A stretch of DNA of 64,000 nt from Winslowiella arboricola (GTDB lineage: Bacteria > Pseudomonadota > Gammaproteobacteria > Enterobacterales > Enterobacteriaceae). The position numbers and the translations under genes are program-made. Location of the stretch: positions 248,001 to 312,000 of the forward strand of contig NZ_JAODIM010000038.1 in NCBI RefSeq assembly GCF_025527015.1, written 5' to 3'. The notes beneath the pieces are model-generated. The model was not told the DNA's origin, searched no databases, and worked only from the letters and a program-made list of their open reading frames with translations. Shown in pieces: positions 37,199 through 45,059 of this stretch; within the stretch, counting starts at the first letter, position 1, and each line of letters begins with the position of its first letter.

Positions 37199-38043
37199 CA
37201 ACCTTCTGACTCGACATGTGCGCTGAAATTTGTCATGAATGGTTTAAATGCGAACTTCTCATAACGTTGTAATAAAAACCAGATACGAAAAAAACGGAAC
37301 TGGCGGTACAGATTTTGACTAATATCGCTATTATCCAGGCCGAAATGATCCTGTGCTTTAAATGAAATTGTTGCACGCCAGCCTGAACGAGTAGTATCCA
37401 ACGATAAGATAGTTATTTCTTGTGCATGAATATCGTGAACAGTTATACCCAGACCATTAAAATTATCTGAAAACCGGTTAAACTTAGGCAGTTTTGTCTG
37501 AGAAATTGCATTTCTCACATCGTTTGCAAAAAAATCACCATCGCGGATGGTTCTGCTTTTCGACAGATACTCGTTCACAACGTTTCTAATCGCCCCAAGT
37601 GGATTTTCATGGCGTTGTTCCCAGATCAGACTTTCATAAGCGTCATCCAGCGAGAGACTGCGAAAGGAGGCGCCATTCATATCTTGAAAATGCGTAATCA
37701 TCTGTGTGATCAAATTCGCATAACGGCCACTGGCAAATAGTGTTGATAACTCTCTCATTTCATCAAAAAGGATCTGCGAGCATTCTGCCTGTGTAGTCGA
37801 CGTGCCTTCCGGCTGCGAACCTGGCAGGATTGTGCCATAAGGATTATAACCACGCGCAGGTAACCTGACAGGACGCGGGTATTGAGTCAGGGTAAACGGA
37901 TTAATCCTGGTTGATATGGCGACTACTCCCATACTACGCAGACTCGCCTCTGATAAGTCACCGCACTTCATATCGGCAGCATCAGTGTCATCGAATTTTT
38001 TTTGCGTCAGGTATACCTGACGCGGCAAAAAGAATATGCCCAT
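37198..38043 (-). CDS. DUF3289 (YPO3983-like) family protein, probable secreted toxin
   Basis: A 281-aa protein starting at ATG 38043, chosen because a full AAGGAGG lies seven bases upstream; an earlier ATG at 38079 has none. The N-terminus FFLPRQVYLTQKKFDDTDAADMKCGDLSE and the C-terminus ITVHDIHAQEITILSLDTTRSG…QDHFGLDNSDI…FRFFRIWFLLQRYEKFAFKPFMT are typical of DUF3289 proteins. Several relatives are predicted effectors and often precede a DUF943 gene, as here. There is no signal peptide and no PAAR or Rhs part, so delivery would need another system. The activity is unknown. Confidence 0.68.
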   Translation of the reverse strand: MGIFFLPRQVYLTQKKFDDTDAADMKCGDLSEASLRSMGVVAISTRINPFTLTQYPRPVRLPARGYNPYGTILPGSQPEGTSTTQAECSQILFDEMRELSTLFASGRYANLITQMITHFQDMNGASFRSLSLDDAYESLIWEQRHENPLGAIRNVVNEYLSKSRTIRDGDFFANDVRNAISQTKLPKFNRFSDNFNGLGITVHDIHAQEITILSLDTTRSGWRATISFKAQDHFGLDNSDISQNLYRQFRFFRIWFLLQRYEKFAFKPFMTNFSAHVESEG

Positions 38044-38223
38044 TTCTGGCCCTCCTTCCGTGGTCAGCCCTTTACACATCAGCTTATCTCATCTGTCACC
38101 AATTTAAAGTGATTTAGTTCCTGAACCAGTCTTATTCAGGCCATTCTCGCAAGAATCATATCGAAACCTTCAGCAATATGGATGTGGTTGGCCAGTCATC
38201 AAAGCATGATATAAAATCAATCC

Positions 38224-38322
38224 CCATAAACAAAAAACCCTCTGTAAAAACAGAGGGTTTCTTTTAACTTACGCCTTCATGACACAGCAGGAATCAGCGA
38301 AAACTTATTCCCACTCGATGGT
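38224..38322. repeat. att-like direct repeat, left copy (guaA tail plus terminator)
   Basis: This copy matches 40157-40255 except for two single-base changes. It includes the guaA tail core at 38305-38322 and a hairpin AAACCCTCTGT-AAAA-ACAGAGGGTTT at 38235-38260. It is not attached to any guaA reading frame, so it is a displaced copy of the gene end. It may be the original chromosomal half of the attachment site. Confidence 0.85.
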
Positions 38323-38376
38323 TTACTGAAGTCATAGTCATCTGATTAATAATGTTTTTATTAAATTATTTTTTGA

Positions 38377-38400
38377 TTTTACCGCCCGTTTTACCGTCAA
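38377..38400. repeat. Paired integrase arm-type repeats, left end
   Basis: TTTTACCGCCC (38377) and TTTTACCGTCA (38389) are 12 bp apart. They lie 55 bp inside the left att-like copy. The same TACCGTC core with the same 12-bp step occurs at the other end (40100-40122). Tandem sites of this kind are typical arm-binding sites of tyrosine integrases; that reading is inferred. Confidence 0.5.
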
Positions 38401-38499
38401 TATTGTCCTTCTCTTCTAAGCCGAATCTTTTCCCGTTTTAGCCAGAACTGCCAGCAGGCTGAGTAAAGCGCAGGTGCATAAGTGTTGCCCATTCAGTGC

Positions 38500-38528
38500 T
38501 TGCAATTTTGTCTTTTACAAACGACAAT
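38500..38528 (+). promoter_or_regulatory. Promoter and possible operator of the toxin-antitoxin operon
   Basis: TTGCAA (38500-38505) and GACAAT (38523-38528), 17 bp apart, form a plausible sigma-70 promoter. TTGTC (38508-38512) and GACAA (38523-38527) are an inverted repeat over the spacer and -10, a fitting place for autorepression by the antitoxin. Confidence 0.45.
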
Positions 38529-38559
38529 AAAGTCAGGACTATGGACTCGCGAGGATGCA

Positions 38560-38886
38560 ATGCAGTACATAACGGAACGTTACAAGGATGGAAACGGCAA
38601 AGTCCCATACACGGAGTGGATTAAGAAGCTACGAAAGAAAGATCCTCGCGCAGCTTCCAAAATTGATATCAGAATAGACCGCGCTGAAAAGGGAAACTTT
38701 GGTGACCATAAGTTTGAACGTGATGGGGTATGGGAGCTTAGAATCGATTATGGGCCGGGATATCGGGTGTACTACGCGATGGACGGTAATAAAATTATTC
38801 TACTGCTAACCGGTGGCGACAAATCTGGCCAAAAAAGTGATTTAGATAAAGCGGTTCAATACTGGCGGGATTATCAACAGGAGTAA
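38560..38886 (+). CDS. RelE/ParE-family toxin (HI1419 / addiction-module killer type)
   Basis: A 108-aa protein from ATG 38560 (GAGG five bases upstream). YKDGNGKVPYTEWIKKLRKKDPRAASKIDIRIDRAEKGNFGDHKFERDGVWELRIDYGPGYRVYYAMDGNKIILLLTGGDKSGQKSDLDKAVQYW is typical of this group, whose relatives act as ribosome-dependent mRNases or related toxins. The toxin gene precedes the antitoxin gene by 4 bp, the usual order for HI1419/HI1420-type pairs. The frame is open further upstream to 38482 but without a ribosome site. Confidence 0.88.
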   Translation: MQYITERYKDGNGKVPYTEWIKKLRKKDPRAASKIDIRIDRAEKGNFGDHKFERDGVWELRIDYGPGYRVYYAMDGNKIILLLTGGDKSGQKSDLDKAVQYWRDYQQE

Positions 38887-38890
38887 CATC

Positions 38891-39229
38891 ATGACTATCG
38901 TCACTCAATCTTCCAAAAACAAAAAATCCGTTAGCCACGATGATGCGATGATAGCCGAGCTGCGGGAAAATCCTGAATACGCAGAGGTATATCTTCAGAC
39001 CGCATTAGAAGATATTTATGAAGAAGGTGGAGTCGGTGCTTTCCTTACTGCATTGCGCCGTGTCGTTGAGGCGCGTGGCGGGATTGGTGAAATAGCCAAA
39101 AAGTCAGGGTTATCCCGTCAGCAGCTCTACAGAACATTGTCTGAGAACGGTAATCCGACGATCACTACGCTTACTGAGATTACGCGGGCTGCTGGGGTTC
39201 GGCTTATTCCTCATGCGCATATCTCGTGA
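38891..39229 (+). CDS. Antitoxin, HI1420-type HTH protein
   Basis: A 112-aa DNA-binding antitoxin. HDDAMIAELRENPEYAEVYLQTALEDI is the conserved start and IGEIAKKSGLSRQQLYRTLSENGNPTITTLTEITRAAGVRL is a Cro/C1-type helix-turn-helix (about residues 65-105). AGGAG seven bases before the ATG supports the start. It should bind the toxin encoded just upstream and repress the shared promoter. Confidence 0.9.
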   Translation: MTIVTQSSKNKKSVSHDDAMIAELRENPEYAEVYLQTALEDIYEEGGVGAFLTALRRVVEARGGIGEIAKKSGLSRQQLYRTLSENGNPTITTLTEITRAAGVRLIPHAHIS

Positions 39230-39268
39230 GGGATATATTGCTACTTTCGTTTTGCAAAGGAGAACCAA

Positions 39269-39883
39269 GTGAACTCATTAGTTGCCTTAGCTGACACGAA
39301 CCCGCCAGAGTCAGTAATTCAACATTTTTTTGAGCAAAATCCTCATGCTATCTGTGGAAGTGACTTCGTACATGCAAATTCGCTAATATCGAAGTTCTGT
39401 CTTGGTTCGGATTACGAAACAGATTTTGCATATGTTAATCCACAATCAGGCCCCACCTTTTTATATCTTGTAGAGATTGAACGACCCGATAAACCAATTT
39501 TCAACAAAAATGATTCTTTTACACAAGAGTTTAACCATGCTTTCCAGCAAATTGAAGATTGGTTTGTTTGGTGTTCAAACAATTGCACAAATCTCCGCAA
39601 CACGTTAACCCCCTTAAAACGAGGTTATAATCTCCCTCCATTTTTTGTTATCAGAGGGATTTTAATTTATGGCAGAGCCTCCGAAATCAATAATACAAGA
39701 AGAAAGGAGCGCTGGACTCAGAAAGTATCTTCCAGCCATTATATCAATATACGAACTTATGACGGGTGGGCGCGTGAAATGGATCGTTTTTTACCTGGAG
39801 ATGGAGAGGATTCACCCTTTGGTTATGTTGAAACCGTTCGTTATTCTCAGCGTGAGTTCAAAAAGCTAACGAAACCTTCATAA
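39269..39883 (+). CDS. Shedu-like (DUF4263) nuclease, putative anti-phage protein
   Basis: A 204-aa protein from GTG 39269, with AAGGAG six bases upstream. YETDFAYVNPQSGPTFLYLVEIERPDKPIF gives the PD-(D/E)xK layout D52…E69-x-E71, followed by FTQEFNHAFQQIEDWFVWC, the helix with the conserved Gln of DUF4263 proteins. The usual catalytic Lys is replaced by Glu (E-x-E, as in BamHI). The protein is short, with only about 45 residues before the nuclease domain, so it is close to a stand-alone Shedu core. It is AT-rich and lies in the guaA mini-island next to a toxin-antitoxin pair. Anti-phage activity is inferred. Confidence 0.7.
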   Translation: MNSLVALADTNPPESVIQHFFEQNPHAICGSDFVHANSLISKFCLGSDYETDFAYVNPQSGPTFLYLVEIERPDKPIFNKNDSFTQEFNHAFQQIEDWFVWCSNNCTNLRNTLTPLKRGYNLPPFFVIRGILIYGRASEINNTRRKERWTQKVSSSHYINIRTYDGWAREMDRFLPGDGEDSPFGYVETVRYSQREFKKLTKPS

Positions 39884-40055
39884 ACTTTATATAAACACTT
39901 TATTTAATAATAAATGTCAAATATAGCTAACCACCTGAAAATAATTAGGTTATGCTTTTTTATACTTCGACTTTAAACCCTGGTTTATATTATGCATATC
40001 GGTGGCGATATATCTTGTTGAAATATCGCCTTATGGGTACCGTTAAATTATTTCT

Positions 40056-40098
40056 ACATCTACTTTTGTCTTGCTGTGGAGTCAGCATACGCCCTCCC
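40056..40098 (-). pseudogene. Possible 5' remnant of a lost integrase gene
   Basis: On the minus strand GGGAGGG (40098-40092) stands just before an ATG at 40088 that reads MLTPQQDKSRC and stops after about 32 codons. Position and direction, reading inward from the guaA side just past the arm-type repeats, are those of an integrase gene in guaA islands, and such integrases often begin ML-T. Beyond the first residues there is no likeness. Weak evidence. Confidence 0.25.
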
Positions 40099-40099
40099 A

Positions 40100-40122
40100 A
40101 AATACCGTCAGAAATACCGTCA
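40100..40122. repeat. Paired integrase arm-type repeats, right end
   Basis: AAATACCGTCA occurs twice, 12 bp apart (40100-40110 and 40112-40122). They lie 34 bp inside the right att-like copy and share the TACCGTC core and spacing of the left pair at 38377-38400. The rest of 39884-40237 is AT-rich and shows no gene. Confidence 0.55.
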
Positions 40123-40156
40123 AAAACCCTGCGCTGCACTGAAACTTCATGTTCCA

Positions 40157-40255
40157 CCATAAACATAAAACCCTCTGTAAAAACAGAGGGTTTCTTTTAA
40201 CTTACGCCTTCATGACACAGCAGGAGTCAGCGAAAACTTATTCCCACTCGATGGT
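40157..40255. repeat. att-like direct repeat, right copy (real guaA end plus terminator)
   Basis: This copy contains the functional last six codons of guaA (40238-40255) and its terminator hairpin. It is identical to 38224-38322 at 97 of 99 positions; the differences are at 40166 and 40226. Confidence 0.85.
40168..40193 (-). terminator. guaA terminator
   Basis: A perfect 11-bp stem AAACCCTCTGT/ACAGAGGGTTT with an AAAA loop lies 45 bp after the guaA stop. In the minus direction the stem ends in TTT followed by TATG. A second copy is at 38235-38260. Confidence 0.8.
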
Positions 40256-41818
40256 CGCCGGCGGTTTACCGGAGATATCATAAACCACACGGGAAATACC
40301 GTTGATTTCATTGATAATACGGTTAGACACACGGCCAAGGAAATCATATGGCAGATGCGCCCAGTGTGCGGTCATAAAGTCGATGGTTTCAACAGCGCGC
40401 AGGGAAACTACCCAGTCATATTTACGGCCATCACCCATTACGCCAACCGAACGCACTGGCAGGAATACGGTAAAGGCCTGGCTGACTTTGTTGTACAGAT
40501 CGGCTTTATGCAGCTCTTCGATAAAGATGGCATCAGCACGACGCAGCAGATCGCAATACTCTTTCTTCACTTCACCCAGCACACGTACGCCCAGACCCGG
40601 CCCCGGGAACGGATGACGGAACAGCATGCTGTGTGGCAGACCCAGCTCCAGACCGATTTTGCGCACTTCGTCTTTGAACAGCTCTTTCAGCGGCTCAACC
40701 AGGCCCATCTTCATCTCTTTCGGCAGGCCACCGACGTTATGGTGTGACTTGATCACATGTGCTTTGCCGGTAGCAGAAGCCGCAGACTCAATCACATCAG
40801 GATAGATGGTGCCCTGCGCCAGCCACTTCACATCCTGCAGCTTGATAGCTTCTTCATCGAACACTTCGACAAATACGCGACCAATGGTTTTACGCTTCGC
40901 TTCTGGCTCATCGATACCGGCCAGCGCATCAAGGAAACGCGCTTCAGCCGCGACATGAATAATGTTCAGACCAAAGTGGTCACCAAACATCTCCATTACC
41001 TGCTCAGCTTCGTTCAGACGCAGCAGGCCGTTGTCGACAAACACACAGGTCAGACGGTCGCCGATTGCGCGGTGCAGCAACATAGCAGTGACGGATGAAT
41101 CGACACCGCCAGACAGGCCGAGGATCACTTTATCGCCGCCAACCTGCACACGCAGACGTTCAACCGCATCTTCAATAATCTTCGCCGGCGTCCACAGAGC
41201 TTCACACTCGCAGATATCCACGATGAAACGCTCGAGCATCCGCAGACCCTGACGGGTATGGGTGACTTCCGGGTGGAACTGCACGCCGTAGAAGCGCTTC
41301 GCTTCGTTGGCCATAATGGCAAACGGGCAAGTTTCAGTGCTGGCAACGGTAACGAAGTCGGACGGGATAGCGGTAACTTTGTCACCGTGGCTCATCCACA
41401 CATCCAGCAGCGGTTTACCGGCCGGGCTGATAGCATCTTCGATATCGCGAATCAGTGCGCTGGCGACCTTCACTTCTACCTGCGCATAACCAAATTCACG
41501 CTCGGTAGAGCCTTCAACTTTACCGCCCAGCTGAATCGCCATGGTCTGCATGCCATAACACACACCCAGTACCGGTACGCCAGCAGTAAAGACATAATCA
41601 GGCGCGCGCGGGCTGTCGTGCTCGGTGGTACTTTCCGGGCCACCGGACAGAATGATACCGCTCGGATTAAACTGACGAATTTGCTCTTCGGTGACGTCCC
41701 ACGCCCAAAGCTCACAATAAACACCCAGTTCACGCACGCGGCGCGCGACCAGCTGGGTATACTGAGAACCGAAATCGAGGATCAGAATGCGATGTTTATG
41801 AATATTTTCCGTCGTCAT
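40238..41818 (-). CDS. guaA: GMP synthase (glutamine-hydrolysing)
   Basis: Converts XMP to GMP with glutamine and ATP. At 526 aa it compares with 525 in E. coli. The class I glutamine amidotransferase domain has the nucleophile in [12 protein letters not shown] and the His-x-Glu in [11 protein letters not shown]. The ATP pyrophosphatase P-loop is [15 protein letters not shown], and the dimerisation domain ends in ATIEWE. The second gene of guaBA. Its last 18 nt form the core of the att-like repeats, and the reading frame is intact despite the adjacent element. Confidence 0.98.
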   Translation of the reverse strand: MTTENIHKHRILILDFGSQYTQLVARRVRELGVYCELWAWDVTEEQIRQFNPSGIILSGGPESTTEHDSPRAPDYVFTAGVPVLGVCYGMQTMAIQLGGKVEGSTEREFGYAQVEVKVASALIRDIEDAISPAGKPLLDVWMSHGDKVTAIPSDFVTVASTETCPFAIMANEAKRFYGVQFHPEVTHTRQGLRMLERFIVDICECEALWTPAKIIEDAVERLRVQVGGDKVILGLSGGVDSSVTAMLLHRAIGDRLTCVFVDNGLLRLNEAEQVMEMFGDHFGLNIIHVAAEARFLDALAGIDEPEAKRKTIGRVFVEVFDEEAIKLQDVKWLAQGTIYPDVIESAASATGKAHVIKSHHNVGGLPKEMKMGLVEPLKELFKDEVRKIGLELGLPHSMLFRHPFPGPGLGVRVLGEVKKEYCDLLRRADAIFIEELHKADLYNKVSQAFTVFLPVRSVGVMGDGRKYDWVVSLRAVETIDFMTAHWAHLPYDFLGRVSNRIINEINGISRVVYDISGKPPATIEWE

Positions 41819-41857
41819 TGAGGCTATTCCAGAGCGATGTATTACTGATAATGAAAT

Positions 41858-41880
41858 CGCCCGGTGGTGAAAGCCGGGCG
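41858..41880 (-). terminator. Stem-loop between guaB and guaA
   Basis: CGCCCGG/CCGGGCG forms a perfect 7-bp stem with a 9-nt loop, followed in the minus direction by ATTTCATT. It probably lowers or stabilises part of the guaBA transcript rather than stopping it. Confidence 0.4.
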
Positions 41881-41897
41881 GTGAATCTGAAGCGCGA

Positions 41898-43364
41898 TTA
41901 AGAACCCATACGGTAGTTCGGCGACTCTTTGGTGATGGTCACGTCATGCACATGGCTCTCAGAGATGCCGGCGCCACTGATGCGAACAAATTCCGCTTTG
42001 GTGCGCAAGGTATCGATAGTACCACAGCCGGTCAGGCCCATACATGAACGCAAACCGCCCATCTGCTGATGAACGATCTCTTTCAGCAGGCCTTTATACG
42101 CCACGCGACCTTCGATACCTTCCGGCACCAGTTTGTCAGCTGCGTTATCGGTCTGGAAGTAACGGTCAGAAGAGCCTTTGGACATCGCGCCCAGAGAACC
42201 CATACCGCGATAGGATTTGAATGAACGACCCTGATAGAGTTCGATTTCACCTGGAGATTCGTCGGTACCCGCCAGCATTGAGCCGACCATCACGCAGGAT
42301 GCGCCCGCAGCGATAGCTTTGGCGATATCACCAGAGAAACGGATGCCGCCATCAGCGATAACCGGAATACCGGTGCCTTCCAGCGCTTCAACCGCATCGG
42401 ATACGGCAGTAATCTGCGGCACACCCACGCCAGTGACGATACGGGTAGTACAGATCGAGCCTGGGCCGATACCCACTTTCACTGCGCTGACACCGGCTTC
42501 AACCAGCGCCAGAGCGCCCGCGCCGGTCGCCACGTTACCGCCAACGATTTGCAGATCAGGATATTTGGCACGGGTATCGCGAATACGTTGCAGTACGCCT
42601 TCGGAATGACCATGAGAGGAGTCGATCAGCAGAACGTCAACGCCCGCAGCCACCAGCGCATCAACGCGCTCTTCGTTACCGGCACCAGCACCAACTGCCG
42701 CACCGACGCGCAGACGGCCATGCTCGTCTTTACAGGCGTTAGGTTTACGTTCGGCTTTCTGGAAATCTTTAACGGTGATCATACCCAGCAAGTGGAAACT
42801 TTCATCCACTACCAGCGCTTTTTCAACGCGTTTTTCGTGCATTTTCTGCAGCACAACTTCGCGCGCTTCACCTTCTTTTACCGTGACCAGACGCTCTTTC
42901 GGCGTCATCACCGCAGAAACCGGCAGGCTCAAATCAGTCACAAAACGCACGTCACGACCGGTAATAATACCGACCAGTTCGTTAGCGCCGTTAACCACCG
43001 GGTAGCCGGCAAAGCCGTTACGTTCGGTCAGCGCCTTAACGTCGCTCAGAGGGGTGCCAGGCAGAACGGTTTGTGGATCGGTCACCACGCCGCTCTCATG
43101 TTTCTTCACCTTGCGAACTTCTTCCGCCTGGCGCTCGATGGGCATGTTTTTGTGAATAAAGCCGAGGCCGCCTTCCTGCGCCAGCGCAATGGCCAGACGT
43201 GCTTCGGTAACGGTGTCCATAGCAGCGGACAGCATAGGAATATTCAGACGGATGGATTTTGTCAGCTGGGTACTGAGATCCGCCGTGTTTGGCAGGACAT
43301 CAGAGTGTGCAGGAACGAGTAAAACGTCGTCAAATGTGAGTGCTTCTTTCGCGATTCTTAGCAT
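41898..43364 (-). CDS. guaB: Inosine-5'-monophosphate dehydrogenase
   Basis: Oxidises IMP to XMP with NAD+, the first step of GMP synthesis. At 488 aa it has the E. coli length. The two CBS domains lie at about residues 95-200 and the catalytic Cys loop is [20 protein letters not shown]. The flap segment [24 protein letters not shown] is intact. It leads guaBA and is divergent from xseA; a PurR-type box overlaps its promoter. Confidence 0.98.
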   Translation of the reverse strand: MLRIAKEALTFDDVLLVPAHSDVLPNTADLSTQLTKSIRLNIPMLSAAMDTVTEARLAIALAQEGGLGFIHKNMPIERQAEEVRKVKKHESGVVTDPQTVLPGTPLSDVKALTERNGFAGYPVVNGANELVGIITGRDVRFVTDLSLPVSAVMTPKERLVTVKEGEAREVVLQKMHEKRVEKALVVDESFHLLGMITVKDFQKAERKPNACKDEHGRLRVGAAVGAGAGNEERVDALVAAGVDVLLIDSSHGHSEGVLQRIRDTRAKYPDLQIVGGNVATGAGALALVEAGVSAVKVGIGPGSICTTRIVTGVGVPQITAVSDAVEALEGTGIPVIADGGIRFSGDIAKAIAAGASCVMVGSMLAGTDESPGEIELYQGRSFKSYRGMGSLGAMSKGSSDRYFQTDNAADKLVPEGIEGRVAYKGLLKEIVHQQMGGLRSCMGLTGCGTIDTLRTKAEFVRISGAGISESHVHDVTITKESPNYRMGS

Positions 43365-43415
43365 GGCAATATCTCAACCTGGGGTGAATGAGAACAGATA
43401 AAATATTGCCGCGGC

Positions 43416-43441
43416 ATTATACAGAGCGTAATCGATTGCCT
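43416..43441 (-). promoter_or_regulatory. guaB promoter with PurR box
   Basis: On the minus strand a TATAAT (43421-43416) stands 52 bp before the guaB start. AGGCAATCGATTACGC (43441-43426) fits the PurR consensus ANGCAANCGNTTNCNT at every fixed position but the last and occupies the spacer and the edge of the -35 region. This predicts purine repression of guaBA. Confidence 0.7.
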
Positions 43442-43534
43442 CCAGCTTTATTTAACAAAAACTCTTGATCCCTTGTACCAGCAATGTAGTATCGACGGAT
43501 TAACCCTCTGATTTAAAAGTTTGATCTCCGTCAC

Positions 43535-44902
43535 ATGTCGCTACCGCCAACAGCAAATATTTTTACCGTAAGCCGTCTCAATACCACAGTGCGCAAGCTG
43601 CTGGAAATGGAGATGGGACAAATCTGGCTGAGCGCGGAGATCTCCAATTTTTCCCAGCCCTCTTCCGGTCACTGGTACTTTACGCTGAAAGACGAAACCG
43701 CTCAGGTTCGCTGCGCAATGTTCCGTAACAGTAACCGACGCGTCACCTTCCGCCCGCAAAATGGTCAGCAAATTTTAGTACGCGCCACTATTACCCTGTA
43801 TGAACCGCGTGGCGACTATCAGCTGATCGCCGAAAGCATGCAGCCCGCAGGTGATGGTCTGCTGCAACAGCAATTTGAGCAGATGAAACAGCGGCTGGCG
43901 GCCGAAGGGTTGTTCGATCAGCAGTTTAAACAACCATTACCCGATCCGGCGCGTCAGGTTGGCGTGATTACCTCGGCCACTGGCGCCGCGCTGCACGATG
44001 TGCTGCGCGTATTGCATCGCCGTGACCCTTCGCTGCCGGTGGTGATCTACCCGACTCCGGTTCAGGGAGTGGATGCGCCAGCCAGCATCGTGCGCGCCAT
44101 TGAGCTGGCCAATTTGCGCGACGAGTGCGATGTGCTGATTGTCGGACGCGGCGGCGGTTCGCTGGAAGATCTGTGGAGTTTTAATGACGAACGGGTGGCG
44201 CGCGCCATTTTTGCCAGCCGCATTCCGATTGTCAGCGCCGTCGGTCATGAAACCGATGTCACCATCGCCGACTTTGTCGCTGACCTGCGCGCGCCAACGC
44301 CTTCTGCTGCTGCCGAACTGGTCAGCCGTAACCAGATCGAACTGTTACGTCAGCTGCAATCGCAACAGCAGCGGATGGAGATGGCGATGGATTATTATCT
44401 GGCGCAAAAGCAGCGCAGCTTCAGCAAACTGCACCATCGCCTGCAACAGCAGCATCCACAGTTACGCCTGGCACGTCAGCAGACCGCCCTGTTCAGGCTA
44501 CAGCGGCGTCTGGACGATGCCATACAGTTTCGCCTGCGTCATGCCACGCGCCTTCAGGAACGCACTGAGCAGCGTCTGATGGCATATCAGCCGCAGGGGC
44601 GCATCCATCGTGCGCAACAACAACTGCAACAGTGGCACTATTGCCTGCAACAGGGGATGCATAACCAGCTTAATCGTGATAAACAGCGATTTGGCAACCT
44701 CGCAGCCCAGCTTGAAGGCGTCAGTCCGCTGGCGACGCTGGCGCGCGGTTTCAGCGTCACCACCGCCGCCGACGGTAAAGTGGTGAAAAAAACGAAACAG
44801 CTACACCCCGGCGACACCCTAAAAACTCGCCTTGATGATGGCTGGGTTAAAAGTCAGGTCACTGAAATCACTGCTTTAAAAAAATCCCGTCGCCATAGCT
44901 GA
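43535..44902 (+). CDS. xseA: Exodeoxyribonuclease VII large subunit
   Basis: Large subunit of a single-strand DNA exonuclease (with XseB, encoded elsewhere). At 455 aa it compares with 456 in E. coli. The N-terminal OB-fold (about 10-100, [20 protein letters not shown]) precedes the catalytic region with [36 protein letters not shown] and [27 protein letters not shown] long Gln-rich coiled-coil arm (about 270-400) and a C-terminal [17 protein letters not shown] segment follow. It is divergent from guaB, as in E. coli. Confidence 0.98.
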   Translation: MSLPPTANIFTVSRLNTTVRKLLEMEMGQIWLSAEISNFSQPSSGHWYFTLKDETAQVRCAMFRNSNRRVTFRPQNGQQILVRATITLYEPRGDYQLIAESMQPAGDGLLQQQFEQMKQRLAAEGLFDQQFKQPLPDPARQVGVITSATGAALHDVLRVLHRRDPSLPVVIYPTPVQGVDAPASIVRAIELANLRDECDVLIVGRGGGSLEDLWSFNDERVARAIFASRIPIVSAVGHETDVTIADFVADLRAPTPSAAAELVSRNQIELLRQLQSQQQRMEMAMDYYLAQKQRSFSKLHHRLQQQHPQLRLARQQTALFRLQRRLDDAIQFRLRHATRLQERTEQRLMAYQPQGRIHRAQQQLQQWHYCLQQGMHNQLNRDKQRFGNLAAQLEGVSPLATLARGFSVTTAADGKVVKKTKQLHPGDTLKTRLDDGWVKSQVTEITALKKSRRHS

Positions 44903-44906
44903 CCCC

Positions 44907-44970
44907 GACAGGTGGCGAGAACGTCGCCGCTATGTTGACCTGTCCAGCAGGAACCGTTTTCGGCTCCTGC
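44907..44970 (+). repeat. Two adjacent hairpins after xseA
   Basis: GACAGGT…ACCTGTC (44907-44944) encloses GGCGAGAACGTCGCC, and GCAGGAACCG-TTTT-CGGCTCCTGC (44947-44970) is a second stem with one mismatch. The pair resembles REP-type intergenic DNA and may end the xseA transcript; there is no T-run. Confidence 0.45.
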
Positions 44971-45059
44971 CATGACAGCAGTCACCGTGCAACTTCCCGG
45001 CATCAGACGCTGATCCAAACTATACTTTGCGGACACTTACCAACCGTAAGGGAGTAAGA

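Larger units (their letters stand above)
38224..40255. mobile_element. Integrase-less mini-island at the guaA 3' end
   Basis: Two 99-bp direct repeats (38224-38322 and 40157-40255, 97 of 99 identical) bracket the segment. Each contains the last 18 nt of guaA (TTATTCCCACTCGATGGT) plus 81 bp of downstream DNA with the terminator. The inside is AT-rich and carries a toxin-antitoxin pair and a Shedu-like nuclease gene. Paired TACCGYC repeats lie near both ends. The guaA 3' end is a known attachment site for tyrosine-integrase islands. No integrase, relaxase or phage gene is present, so it is either a decayed island or one mobilised in trans. Confidence 0.72.
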
